A stretch of 64,000 nucleotides of DNA from Ampullaceana balthica (GCA_944989445.1 CALYLW010000071.1:86001-150000); one strand, 5' to 3'. Shown: positions 23,366 to 34,835, numbered from the stretch's first letter. Numbers and translations are program-made. Notes: generated by a model not told the origin, from the letters alone.

Positions 23366-23850
23366 AAATCCTTTAATATTAACTCGTGCGTGGTGTCTGG
23401 TTGCTTGATTGCTTGTCGGTCGCCAAAACTTTTTTTAACCCACTTCATCGTAAGCTAGCGAGCTGAAATTTAGCAGGCACTTTTGTGGAGATGATAAAAA
23501 CTATGTATCAAAGTTTCAGATCGATCGCATGTACGGTAATTACATTATTGAATTTTTAGATTATTTTATTTATTCCTATGTAACATGTTATTTTTTGAGA
23601 TAGAGTGTCGCGGTGCGTATTATATTGAACAACCTTTCTGTCGCGCAATAAGGTGCGTATTTTATTGACGACGCTTTTTATAAACATATTCCTGATCGGT
23701 GCGCATTATATTAAACCTGTTTTACGACACAACTACAATTTTGTATTTTTTGGATGGTCTTGCGCTGCGTATTATAATGAACATTCGTTTAGTTACGCCT
23801 TGTACATAAAGGATTTAGTCAAAAACTTGGTTTTTTAACGTTTTTTTAAA
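23366..23850 (-). repeat. Dispersed R repeat, copy R1
   Basis: Reverse-strand copy of a roughly 470-bp interspersed repeat also found at 28063-28222 with 29151-29460, 28407-28900 and 46483-47070. Ends are near AAATCCTTTA at both sides (short inverted repeat). The interior reiterates a motif like ATATAATGCGCACCG four times. No ORF is shared between copies. Superfamily unknown. Confidence 0.7.
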
Positions 23851-24525
23851 ATTATATCATTGGGCGTCATATATTTTGTACTCAAAACGGCCTATATTTT
23901 CTTATAAATATAATGTCGTCGTTACAGAAAAAAATTCTCGAGTCAATTAATTATTTCAGATGATGCCGCGGGCTTGTAAAAAATTTAAACGCTGGCCGCA
24001 TTTGGTCCGCGGGCCATACTTTAGACACCCCTGCTCTACGGAAATCAAACTCTGACAAATCTTTGGCTGATAACTCTAAAGATCATGGTTGCTAACAGAT
24101 GTTTTCAATAAGATACGTTAGGGCAGATACTCTGTAATCGGTGAATCCATGGCTTCTTCTCTTAAACAATAAGACAAATAATCGATCAACTTAATTAACA
24201 AACAAGATACAAATAATCAGTTGTGTAGACCAACTAAAGTCTATGGTTGATTACAGTGATTTCTGTGTCTTTCTTCAATATTTAAAAAAAAACGTTTAAT
24301 CATTTGTTCCCCTCTTTTATTAATTTTGGTTATTTCCTTACCAATTTCTTTCCCCCCTCTCCTTTGTGTGTGTGTGGGTGAGTTTATGTGTGTGTGTATG
24401 TGTGTGTGTGTGTGTTTGTGTGTCTTTCTTAATCTTTATTTATCCTTCTCAGTTACTTCCTTCTACCCTCTCTCACCGCCTTCACATTTAAATAACGTAG
24501 ATTTTGATTATACTCATTCCTCTAA
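23851..24525. other. Intergenic with a lone hAT-type end and (GT)n
   Basis: GGGCCATACTTTAGACACCCCTG (about 24012-24034), read on the minus strand, starts CAGGGGTGTCTAAAGTATGG like a hAT terminus; its partner was not found. A GT-rich simple repeat occupies 24364-24425. Confidence 0.45.
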
Positions 24526-24798
24526 GGGGCCGTCCATAAATTACGTCACGCTATTTGTGACAATTTTTACCCCCCCCCTCCCCCCTGTCATAAACTGTCA
24601 CAAAACTCGGATCCCCCCCCCCAAATACGTCACACTTTCGAAAATTTTTATTTTTTTTAATTACCAAAATAATTAAAATTTAATATAAAACACTGTGCCG
24701 TCACATATTGCCGGACCCCCCCTCCCATTGTCACAAACTATCACACTTTCTTAAACCCCCTCCCCCCTCTGGAGCGTGACGTATTTTATGGACGGCCC
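24526..24798. mobile_element. MITE, GGGGCCGTCCATAAAT family, copy 1
   Basis: Inverted termini GGGGCCGTCCATAAATTACG and, at the right, GTATTTTATGGACGGCCC bound a C/T-rich interior. Flanks read TAA on the left and TTAA on the right, so a TTA/TAA target is possible. GG(G)-starting ends with a TWA target would fit PIF/Harbinger-type MITEs, but the duplication is not exact. Confidence 0.7.
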
Positions 24799-24921
24799 TT
24801 AAGCTGGTTACAAAGAAATCTCACCACCCTCACCCACCCACTCACCCCGATTATCCAGGTTATGCAATGGTTGTGTTGGTGCAGAGGCACGTTGATTTAA
24901 TCATCTATCTATATATAGATA

Positions 24922-25445
24922 TAATTCACCTAAACGAGTGTGTGCAAACAAGCATGGTGAATGACGCTCACTAGGGTCGACCAATGTCTCGAGACCAACA
25001 ATGGTTCTTGGGCTCATTTGCGTTGTTCCTTTACAGTATAACCTGAGATTCGTAGTGTGGTGCTTATCACGTCCACCTTACACGGTGAACGTCCTGGGTT
25101 CAAGCCCCAGCGAAAACATTGTTTGTTTGTTTTTAATTTATAAAAATGTGTGTTTGTGCCCGTTCTTTCCCCCTTTTATTGCGAGAATGGCTGACCCTCG
25201 CTAGGGTCGGCCAGTCACAGTTTATGGTTGGCAAGCTAGGGTGGTGAAGGGTGGTGGGCAAGGTAGATAACAACTGTGCGAATGTCTCGAGACCAACAAT
25301 GCGTCGGTGGTTCCCCCCACACCTACGTTCACTCGCGTTGTATTGATTTCTTCTTTCTGTAGTTTGTGTCCGTATTTTCCCCACTTTCTATGCACTGTCA
25401 TGAGCAGGTCTGCGGCGTATGCTACGCCGCGGGGCGTATCTAGTT
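24922..25445 (+). mobile_element. tRNA-Val-derived SINE-like element, copy 2
   Basis: Starts TAATTCACCTAAACGAGTG and ends with the GCGGCGTA / TACGCCGC stem (25412-25430), as in the reverse-strand copy at 1634-2040. It holds two CTAGGGTCGRCCA...GTCTCGAGACCAACAATG blocks (about 24973 and 25201). It may therefore be one unit followed by a partial second one. No coding content. Confidence 0.55.
25047..25118 (+). repeat. tRNA-Val(TAC)-like module
   Basis: A 72-nt tRNA-shaped stretch: D-arm GTGCTTATCAC, anticodon loop CTTACAC (TAC), and T arm CCTGGGTTCAAGCCCCAG with a perfect 5-bp stem. The acceptor stem has several mismatches and the anticodon stem is partly broken. It is therefore more likely a retroposon-borne promoter than a working tRNA gene. 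Confidence 0.55.
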
Positions 25446-26521
25446 AGCTATATTGTATCATGATAATTGTGTTTAAAAAAATCCCTGACCTTGAACGCCG
25501 TTGTAAGACGATATAAGTATTATAAAACTCGCTCACTTTGAAATTCGTTTAGTTTAAAATCCAAGAAGCCAGAAATAGGTTTGATTTTTTTTAAAATTTA
25601 TTTAGTTGGTGGATTAGTACATATCTGGCGGTTTCAGATATTTTCAACTCCTTTTTAAGCGTTAGCTGCTTAATACGTGTATTTCATTCTGTATTACTGT
25701 GTAATGTAAGTGTGTGACTTAAAGTGTTCTGAGTTACCCTGGTGCACTGGCTGTAGTGTGTCGTGTATCAGTTGTTCACTGGTTGTAGTTTGCATCCATA
25801 TTTGTGTGGTTGTTTACCATACACTTTTATTTTTGTAACTCATGATCTATTTGATACAATATTCAGAGTGGTTTAAACATGTTTTTCTAGAATGTCACAT
25901 CTTTAATTTGTGAAACGTTGGCGGTAATATTGATGGCCTTTCTGTTAGCCAGAAATAGCTGCTAGGACTGGTGTTCAGAACTTGCGTACTGGGAACAATT
26001 ATTTAAAAATAGTTATAAAGAATTCTTATTATTCTTACAAAACCACAACCAAGATATCGAAAGAAGTAGTCCTTAATACAACAAAAATGTCATTTAAGGT
26101 ACTGAATCAAATTGATTTAGTATTATAACTTTATTACTCTTTAAGAAAATGAAAAGTACAATTATTATATGTATTTCATATTGCTGTGAAAGTGTATTTA
26201 TTTTAAATTCTTTTAAAATATTTTTAATTTTTTAATTTTTTTTTCATTTTTAAGATCTAAAAGTGATAAAAAGTTGTAGGAAATATGAGACTAAGATATA
26301 GACATTAAAATCTAAGACTAAACCATGGGTCTCCCAACATAAAACTTATATTAAGGACTAAAAATAAAAGTTAAATATATTATTTAACATATAGGACTTC
26401 AAGTAAAGGACTAAAAATATTAAATGAAAATTGAGTTTTAAAGTTCTTACTTATTAAGTTCCTTTTTAATTTTTTTTTAAAAAACATTAATCATTTCTTT
26501 CAGAGCCCTTAAAAAACCAAA
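25446..26521. other. Intergenic, no gene seen
   Basis: AT-rich DNA with low-complexity A/T runs at 26180-26500. No repeat or coding signal was recognised. Confidence 0.5.
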
Positions 26522-26638
26522 GAAAACATTGATAAGCTAGAAAAAAATCAAAGAGCTACCAGATTCATTACTGGAGCATATTCAAAACTGACAATAGTAA
26601 CATCATTAGTTAAAACATTGAACCTTGAAACACTTGAG
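26522..26638 (+). pseudogene. LINE reverse transcriptase C-terminal fragment, left part
   Basis: In-frame codons give LEKNQRATRFITGAYSK followed by VTSLVKTLNLETL. This is the conserved stretch after the RT domain of Jockey/CR1-type LINEs (typical pattern: leKvQRRAaRFItg...svtsllkeLnw.tLe.RR). The frame runs without a stop to base 26638, where a hAT element begins. It resumes in the same frame at 27485. The upstream RT domain is absent, so this is a truncated relic from before the hAT arrived. Confidence 0.7.
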
Positions 26639-27476
26639 CAGGGGTGGCCAGACCTGTAGTATCTGAGAGCCATTTTGATAATTTTAAACATTGTTGTGAG
26701 CCGCATTGAAGCATTAAGGTTCACGACCCAATTCTCAATTAATCATTGCTTTAGTGATTTATATTTTTATTGATTACTGTTTATTCGAATTTAATTATTT
26801 AAAGATTTTGCTTGTTTTAACCCTAAACGTATGTTGAAGTAATTTCAGTTCCAAAATTAACAAATATTTAAATTTTAAAATTGCATTTAAACTCATAATT
26901 ATAGTGCTAATTATGTGTTATGATTCTGCTGAGTAACCTTTGAACTATCAAGTGTCTTTAAATCTGGTTGATATAAAGTAGTTGCAATGCAGCGATTATG
27001 CCAGATACTTGTTACTAGTTACGTCTCGATTCTTTGATTTTTTTAACTTCATGACTTTTTGATAGTATCAAATTGCTAGCTTTTTAATTTGCTAATAGCA
27101 TTTGGCAAAAGAATGAAAATTGGCTTGTCGTCTTTATCAATAAATGCAAAGTCCTGTTCCCATTCTGGCAGAATTCTTTATATTTTCGTTTTCTGCAAAA
27201 TTTTGCCATACTTCATGTAAAATTTTAAATTATAAGTTACAAATTATAAGGACCAAAAGTGAATTTTAACAAAACCGGAAAAACATATATAATAGTTTAC
27301 GTCACTAGTCAACCAGAAACCAATGTCTTCCTTCAAATTTTAAAAATTTAAATCAAGGCCATTTTTTGTTCAATCCCTTTCATTAACATATTATATGATT
27401 CATAACTTAGTCAAAATTCATAAATTGTTCGGGAGCCGAATATGGACGCAGAAGAGCCGCAGTTTGGCAACCGTTG
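26639..27476. mobile_element. hAT-type element inserted in a LINE ORF (838 bp)
   Basis: Left end CAGGGGTGGCCAGAC; right end GTTTGGCAACCGTTG, whose complement CAACGGTTGCCAAAC pairs at 11 of 15 positions. Flanks are an 8-bp duplication with one mismatch: CACTTGAG (26631-26638) and CACTAGAG (27477-27484). GAGCCGCAGTTTGG near the right end is a frequent hAT subterminal motif. No transposase ORF was found; it is probably a non-autonomous copy. Confidence 0.82.
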
Positions 27477-27484
27477 CACTAGAG

Positions 27485-27568
27485 TTCACTAGACGATATA
27501 AGAACAAAGAGCAAATGAGTTATGTCACACCTTCACTTTTACTGTGTCTTGCAGACGTTCTCAAATAA
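27485..27568 (+). pseudogene. LINE fragment, right part after hAT insertion
   Basis: After the duplicated CACTAGAG the frame of the left part continues with FTRRYKNKEQMSYVTP and ends at TAA 27566-27568. RRYKNK sits where LINE proteins usually have a second Arg-rich motif. The protein therefore read across this point before the hAT insertion. Confidence 0.6.
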
Positions 27569-28062
27569 CACAATCTTTCGAGCAATAATTTCTTGAAGCG
27601 CTAATGTCAATGAAATAAATTTAATACCAACACTATATACATAAATATAACATTGAGGTCTCACGTCGTGGAGACATCATCACCGCAGTCAGCCATCTTG
27701 ACATCACTCTCGAACAATCTCCCCGCGCTTCACTCACGTGACCTCTCTCTCATCAATCTCGTGATTCTCACGTGACAATTTAAAACTCTTAAGGCAATTA
27801 ATTCTAATTTGGAAATAAAACACAATGATAATCTAATAAAACCCTCAGGTAGACAAAGGGATAAAAACACAAGAACAAACAGATAAAAATTATCGTTCTT
27901 CCAGTTCGGAATTCGGACGTGCAATAGGTTGACTGAGGAAACCAGGAAAACCAACACGCTATCAACATTTAAAACTGTAATAAAAATGCAAGACTAGACA
28001 TAAGCCATGGATAAACGTAGGACACAATAATCTTCTGTAACAGATAAGATAAGATAATTTTT
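27569..28062. other. Intergenic, no gene seen
   Basis: No recognised features. The small minus-strand open frame at 27730-27957 has no domain I know. Confidence 0.45.
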
Positions 28063-28222
28063 AAAAACCCGTAAAAAACAATTTTTTGACTATAAATCCT
28101 TTATGTACGAGACATAACTAAAAGAATGTTCATTATAATACGCAGCGCAAGACAATCCAAAAATACAAAATTGTAATTATGTGTCGTAAAATATGTTTAA
28201 TATAATGCACACCGATCAGGAA
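28063..28222 (+). repeat. Dispersed R repeat, copy R2/R4, left part
   Basis: Left third of an R copy, from ACTATAAATCCTTTATGTAC to ACCGATCAGGAA. It is broken at base 28222 by Helitron-like element H2 and continues at 29151. Confidence 0.75.
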
Positions 28223-29150
28223 TTATTAAACAATATAATTTGCAATGTCTGTCCGTGACGATACTAATTTTAGAAAGCAGGGAAAACCAAATTACTGCAC
28301 CAATGCATCAAAAGGTGTGCAAATTAAAGATGCGCTTAAAAAAAATAGTATATGACGTCATTGTTTTAGCTCATATTTTAATTTTGGAAAAGGGAACAAT
28401 GTAAAAAAAAACGTAAAAAACCAAGGTTTTCACTTTAAATCCTTTATGTATGAGTCGTAACTAAAAGAATGTTCATTATAATACGCAGCGCAAGACCATC
28501 CAAAAATACAAATTTGTATTTGTGTCGTAAAACATGTTTAATATAATGCGCACCGATCAGGAATATGTTTATAAAAAGTGTTGTCAATAAAATACGCACC
28601 TAATTGCGCGACAGAAAGGTTGTTCAATATAATGCGCACCGCGACACTCTATCTAAAAAAATAGCATGATACATAGGAATAAATAAAATAATCTAAAAAA
28701 TCAAGAATTCAATTACGGCACATGCGATCGATCTTAAATTTTGATAGATTGTTTTTATCATCGGTACGAAACTGCCTGCAAAAATTTCAGCTCGCTAGCT
28801 TACGAGGAAACGGGTTAAAAAAGCGATCAAAAGTTTTTGCGACAAGCAATCAAGCAATCAAGGGTGCAGACACCACGAGTTAATATAAAGGATTTAAAAA
28901 GAGGATTTGATGATGGTTAATTAAAAAAATAAATAAACAAAGGGGGCGCCGTAGGCGCCCGACAACCCCTATTATAAAATAATTTGTGTACATTTCAGAA
29001 AGTTTAATATTTCGTATTTATCAAACAAGGACAAGTTAGTTGGGCTTTTGAAAAAGTTCGGCGCCGTAGGCGCCCTAAAAAAGTGCATTTTTTCAAAATA
29101 AATAGATTTCAGCTGAAAACTTCCGTCATTTTTGACGGGTGATACGCTAG
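28223..29150 (+). mobile_element. Helitron-like element H2 with nested R repeat
   Basis: Starts TTATTAAACAATATAATTTG and ends with hairpin CCGTCATTTTTGACGG then GTGATACG and CTAG (29147-29150), next to host T. No target duplication: other R copies read GGAATATG uninterrupted where this locus has GGAA, element, TATG. Insertion between A and T without duplication is the Helitron hallmark. The body matches H1 (AGAAAGCAGGGAAAAC, ATATGACGTCATTG, GGCGCCGTAGGCGCC) and lacks the tetranucleotide array. No Rep/helicase gene. Confidence 0.75.
28407..28900 (+). repeat. Dispersed R repeat, copy R3, inside H2
   Basis: H1 lacks this segment at the matching point (AATGTAAAAAGAGGATTTG), which defines the insertion. 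R3 runs from about ACGTAAAAAACCAAGG to TTAATATAAAGGATTTAAAA. Four GTTYAATATAATRCGCACCG-like motifs lie at about 28471, 28536, 28583 and 28622. A TAAAAA-type target duplication is possible. Confidence 0.75.
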
Positions 29151-29460
29151 TATGTTTATAAATAAAAAGTATTGTCAATAAAATACGCACCTTATTGCGC
29201 GACAGGAAAGGTTGTTCTATATAATGCGCACCACGACACTATAGCAAAAAAAAAGTTAACATATTACATAGAGATAAATAAAGATAATCTAATTACTTTA
29301 ATTACGGTACATTCGATTTATCTGAAAATTTGATACATCATTTTAATCATCGGCACGAGGAAGTGGGTTAAAAATCGATCCAAAGTTTTTTTCGGCACCG
29401 CCCGCCTGGCTCAAGCAAGCAGACACCACGAGTTAATTAATATAAAGGATTTTTTAAAAA
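29151..29460 (+). repeat. Dispersed R repeat, copy R2/R4, right part
   Basis: Continues the R copy interrupted at 28222, from TATGTTTATAAATAAAAAG to AATATAAAGGATTTTTT. It has internal small deletions relative to R3. Confidence 0.75.
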
Positions 29461-29776
29461 AGCAATAAAATGTATTTTTTAAATGCGTAGTTCAAATCAA
29501 AGATATGTGTATTTATAAACTTCCTCTGTAGTCTGGAGTCTGGTTATTATCGTTAGCAGAAAGGGTTCAACGATTGATATGAGATTAACGTCACGTGACT
29601 TGATATCTTATAGAGTCTATAGCAAAATGCGCAGACGACCAGTCAACACTTAGACGTGACCTTGAGATTAGGGAAAAGGTTGCTCTGAAAAAGAGGGGGG
29701 GGGGTTTGGGGAGTTCGTGTATTAAAAGGGTTGACCTACTCAGGGCAAAGCCAGGCTCGTCAGAATTGACACATTG
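29461..29776. other. Intergenic, no gene seen
   Basis: Includes a G-run at about 29695-29704. No assigned feature. Confidence 0.45.
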
Positions 29777-29944
29777 CCATGCATCCCAACGGTTCTCAGG
29801 CCATGTATCCCAACGGTTCTCAGGCCACGCATCCCAACGGTTCTCAGGCCATGCATCCCAACGGTTCTCAGGCAAAGCATCCCAACGGTTCTCAGGCCAT
29901 GCATCCCAACGGTTCTCAGACCACCCATCCCAACGGTTCTCAGG
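29777..29944. repeat. 24-bp minisatellite, 7 units
   Basis: Seven units of CCATGCATCCCAACGGTTCT plus CAGG, variable at the first eight bases. Open in several frames only because 24 is a multiple of three. Confidence 0.95.
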
Positions 29945-30578
29945 TTATGCTGCCATCGGCCAGAACTGCTGATTGCATTAAAACGATGACGTCTGTTTGC
30001 CATCCTAAACTTCATGGAAATTCCCGTTAACAATTCGAGACAGAAGACACCGTCATACAGGTTCGATCTCGGCTCTAACTCTATCTCATCGATTTAACGC
30101 TGTTAAGACCTTTGTGGGGAATAACTTTTAAGCTTAGGACATTCTTTTACTTTGTTACCCTAATAAATGAAACTAGTAGACGGACAGAACATACAATACA
30201 TATAAGTCTGTAGCCTGTGTGAAGTTTATTAAATGCCGCACGAAAATACGTCGACTCACCCGCCTTCTCCACCTAAAGGAGCCGCCCTTACATCCAGTAT
30301 GTAATCACCTTCCCCATAAAAAATAAACACATTCAGTTTTCTGATTTTGAAAAGTTAAGTTAAATTTAAAAAATTTAAATTCCAATAAATGCGACAAACG
30401 CAGACAATTCAGGACGTGCGTTTGGCGCGTAATATTTTGTTTTTATTTGCCTGGAAATGTTCTCTGTTTAAACACCGTGAAATGCACGTGAGATATGGAG
30501 AAAGAAGTGATGCTGAAAACATAATTATACATCAGAATCGTGACAAATTTGTCTAGGAAATATCGGGGACTGCTATGG
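29945..30578. other. Intergenic, no gene seen
   Basis: AT-rich sequence; no recognisable gene or repeat. Confidence 0.45.
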
Positions 30579-30723
30579 CAGTGCTTCTCAAACTTTTTAG
30601 TCTTGTGGACCGGCAGGATTTTTTCATTGCTCCAGGGACCGTTGCCATATTTTCCCTGTTCTGGAGGGTTATAAATAGATTTTTATGTTCTTTCTTGAAC
30701 CTGCACCACTTTGAGAAGCACTG
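30579..30723. mobile_element. hAT MITE, CAGTGCTTCTCAAA family, copy 2 (145 bp)
   Basis: Ends CAGTGCTTCTCAAAC and TTTGAGAAGCACTG. The 8-bp target duplication is TGCTATGG (30571-30578) and TGCTAGGG (30724-30731), with one mismatch. The interior keeps GGACCGGCAGG, as in copy 1. Confidence 0.88.
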
Positions 30724-30734
30724 TGCTAGGGAAC

Positions 30735-30900
30735 TGACAATAGCAGGACTTCTTCTAATGTGTGTAACAACTTATGTGTGTTACTACTTCTAATGTATGT
30801 ACCAACTTCTGTGTGTTACTACTTTTAATGTGTGTTACTACTTCTGTGTGTTACTACTTCTAATGTGTGTTACTACTTCTAATGTGTGTAATGTTATGCA
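30735..30900. repeat. Irregular GTGTGTTACTACTTCTAAT repeat
   Basis: About seven imperfect units of 19-20 bp with variable length; low homogeneity. The following 200 bp (to 31105) shows only decayed relatives such as GTGCGTTACTTCTTAA. Confidence 0.7.
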
Positions 30901-31105
30901 TTACTTCTTAAACTGTGCGTTAGCTCTTTGATGTGCGTTACTTCTTAAAAAGTGTGTAAGCTCCCCAATGAACGTTATACTTTGTTCAAATGTGAGTTAC
31001 TTGAATGCACGTTTAATCATTAAATTTCAGCTACTAGAAAGCTGATGTTTGGATGACGTCATCGCTTGAAAGGCTCAAATAGTTTCTACATTGAGTTTTA
31101 CGGTC

Positions 31106-31382
31106 TAGGGCTGTTAACGATTAATTTACATTTAATCGTTAACTTTTGAAAAATTAACCATTAATTATTCGTTAATTTCGATTAAAGCAAAGAATTAAAT
31201 GTATGATGTCAAGAGTAGGGAAATTTGTTAAAATTTATCGTCCTTAAAGGAAAAAAATATTTAAAAATTGTAAATTGTAAGTGAAGGGTCGATTAATCGT
31301 TAAAAATAATGTAAACGTTAAAATTTTTGTAACGATTAATCGAGAACTTGAACGTTAATTTCCGCAGCCCTAGTTTTTCCTT
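31106..31382 (-). mobile_element. TAGGGCTG hAT-like MITE, short copy (277 bp)
   Basis: Left end TAGGGCTGTTAACGATTAA, inverted right end TAGGGCTGCGGAAATTAAC: the same two distinct termini as 10412-11338, in the opposite orientation. Most of the interior is missing. No clear target duplication. Confidence 0.7.
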
Positions 31383-31543
31383 CATGACATCACACATCAT
31401 CTTGTCCTCAACATCACTTTTTGATGACAGTGTATGATGACATAATTAAGGAAGTTGTGAGCATCACAGATACTTAACACGCCCAGATTTGTTTGTAAAA
31501 TTTGAGTTCTTTCATTTAAAAGAAAACGGTGAAGGCTCCCAGT

Positions 31544-33672
31544 GGATGTTATTGGTTTACATGTGTTGGGACTGATGTCATTGGTTTACATGTGTTGGGA
31601 CTGATGTCATTGGTTTACATGTGTTGGGACTGATGTCATTGGTTTACATGTGTTGGGACTGATGTCATTGGTTTACATGTGTTGGGACTGATGTCATTGG
31701 TTTACATGTGTTTAGACCGATGTCATTGGTTTACATGTGTTGGGACTGATGTCATTGGTTTACATGTGTTGGGACTGATGTCATTGGTTTACATGTGTTG
31801 GGACTGATGTCATTGGTTTACATGTGTTTAGACCGATGTCATTGGTTTACAAGTGTTGAGACTGATGTCATTGGTTTACATGTGTTGAGACTGATGTCAT
31901 TGGTTTACATGTGTTGGGACCGATGTCATTGGTTTACATGTGTTGGGACAGATGTCATTGGTTTACATGTGTTGGGACCGATGTCATTGGTTTACATGTG
32001 TTGAGACTGATGTCATTGGTTTACATGTGTTGAGACTGATGTCATTGGTTTACACGTGATGGGACTGATGTCATTGGTTTACATGTGTTGGGACCGATGT
32101 CATTGGTTTACATGTGTTTAGACTGATGTCATTGGTTTACATGTGTTGGGACTGATGTCATTGGTTTACACGTGTTGAGACTGATGTCATTGGTTTACAT
32201 GTGTTGGGACTGATGTCATTGGTTTACATGTGTTGGGACCGATGTCATTGGTTTACATGTGTTGAGACTGATGTCATTGGTTTACACGTGATGGGACTGA
32301 TGTCATTGGTTTACATGTGTTGGGACCGATGTCATTGGTTTACATGTGTTTAGACTGATGTCATTGGTTTACATGTGTTGGGACTGATGTCATTGGTTTA
32401 CACGTGTTGAGACTGATGTCATTGGTTTACATGTGTTGGGACTGATGTCATTGGTTTACATGTGTTGGGACCGATGTCATTGGTTTACATGTGTTGAGAC
32501 TGATGTCATTGGTTTACATGTGTTGGGACCGATGTCATTGGTTTACATGTGTTGAGACTGATGTCATTGGTTTACATGTGTTGGGACCGATGTCATTGGT
32601 TTACATGTGTTGAGACTGATGTCATTGGTTTACATGTGTTGGGACCGATGTCATTGGTTTACATGTGTTGAGACTGATGTCATTGGTTTACACGTGTTGG
32701 GACCGATGTCATTGGTTTACATGTGTTGGGACTGATGTCATTGGTTTACATGTGTTGGGACTGATGTCATTGGTTTACATGTGTTGGGACCGATGTCATT
32801 GGTTTACATGTGTTGGGACTGATGTCATTGGTTTACATGTGTTGGGACTGATGTCATTGGTTTACATGTGTTGGGACTGATGTCATTGGTTTACATGTGT
32901 TGGGACTGATGTCATTGGTTTACATGTGTTGGGACCGATGTCATTGGTTTACATGTGTTGAGACTGATGTCATTGGTTTACATGTGTTGGGACCGATGTC
33001 ATTGGTTTACATGTGTTGAGACTGATGTCATTGGTTTACATGTGTTGGGACCGATGTCATTGGTTTACATGTGTTGAGACTGATGTCATTGGTTTACATG
33101 TGTTGGGACCGATGTCATTGGTTTACATGTGTTGAGACTGATGTCATTGGTTTACACGTGTTGGGACCGATGTCATTGGTTTACATGTGTTGGGACTGAT
33201 GTCATTGGTTTACATGTGTTGGGACTGATGTCATTGGTTTACATGTGTTGGGACCGATGTCATTGGTTTACATGTGTTGGGACTGATGTCATTGGTTTAC
33301 ATGTGTTGGGACTGATGTCATTGGTTTACATGTGTTGGGACTGATGTCATTGGTTTACATGTGTTGGGACCGATGTCATTGGTTTACATGTGTTGGGACC
33401 GATGTCATTGGTTTACATGTGTTGAGACTGATGTCATTCGTTTATACGTGTTTAGACTGATGTCATTGGTTTATGCGTGTTTAGACTGATGTCATTCGTT
33501 TATACGTGTTTAGACTGATGTCATTCGTTTACATGTGTTGGGACCGATGTTATTGGTTTACATGTGTTGAGACTGATGTCATTGGTTTACATGTGTTGGG
33601 ACCGATGTTATTGGTTTACATGTGTTGAGACTGATGTCATTGATTTACATGTGTTGGGACTGATGCTCATTG
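31544..33672. repeat. 29-bp satellite, about 73 units, higher-order structure
   Basis: Unit GGTTTACATGTGTTGGGACT plus GATGTCATT. Three main variants (GGGACT, GGGACC, GAGACT) alternate in blocks. A rare CACGTGATGG variant recurs at 32053 and 32285 (232 bp, 8 units). The stretch 32665-32880 recurs at 33129-33344 (464 bp, 16 units). The right edge is more degenerate. Open frames are incidental. Confidence 0.95.
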
Positions 33673-34504
33673 GTTGATTCGTGTTGAGACGACGCATATT
33701 GTTTGAATCGAGTCTGATGCGCCAATTTTTAGAGGTTCTAAGTTCTGCTAGGTTCTGCCAGGATCTTATCTGCACCGTGAGAACCGCTCACCCAGACATT
33801 TCCTTTCCACATCGACCAGGCCGTTGCTGTCTCAAGGTCACCGGAATGTAGACGACGGGGAAAGGGTTGGTTGAGAGCAGACTACGTCTTCATCTGTTAA
33901 GTTTTTTCTTTCTTTTGTCTTTCTTTTTATTCTTTCAAATTCCATTTAATCTAAGTCTGGATCTGTAGGAGGAAAACATGGGAGTTGGTGGAGGGTGGGG
34001 GCGGGAGGGAGACCAGCCGTCGTTTTCTCTGCAGATGAAAATGTCAATATGTCATTTTGGGTGCGTGGAATGACGTCATTCTGTGGCGACCCGTGTGTTT
34101 GGAAATATGTTAGAGTTTATCTGAGGCTCAAATACTTTGTTTGGTTTTTTTATTTTTTTATTTTTTTTTCAAACTTTGATATTAAAAGTAAATCATGATT
34201 TTGCAATAAAACATGAACATAGTTTTTTCCAAAAGTGTATTTGTTGATGTTTTATTGTGACTGGACACATTTATAAAAGTTTATGATGAAAATAAACGAG
34301 GTGATTTATTATTTCTGATATTGTTTTTATGATGCATGTCTGCTCTATTATTTCGGGATTGAATGTTTCCATATTTCACTTCTATAAATTTTTTTAATAT
34401 TTCCATTACGTCCGTAATATAAGTCCCAGAAGAGAAAACAAAATTAGCTTGGATGATAAAGTTGCGTATCGTTCAAATTGACTTGTAGGGACACTGTATT
34501 AAAC
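33673..34504. other. Intergenic, no gene seen
   Basis: No supported gene. T-rich tracts lie at 33901-33935 and 34141-34175; the rest is AT-rich unique-looking sequence. Confidence 0.45.

Positions 34505-34835
<331 letters not shown>

Noticed and set aside
25047..25118. Functional tRNA-Val gene
   Set aside because: T arm is intact but the acceptor stem has several mismatches and the anticodon stem is weakened; it lies inside a dispersed element with a second, more decayed copy.
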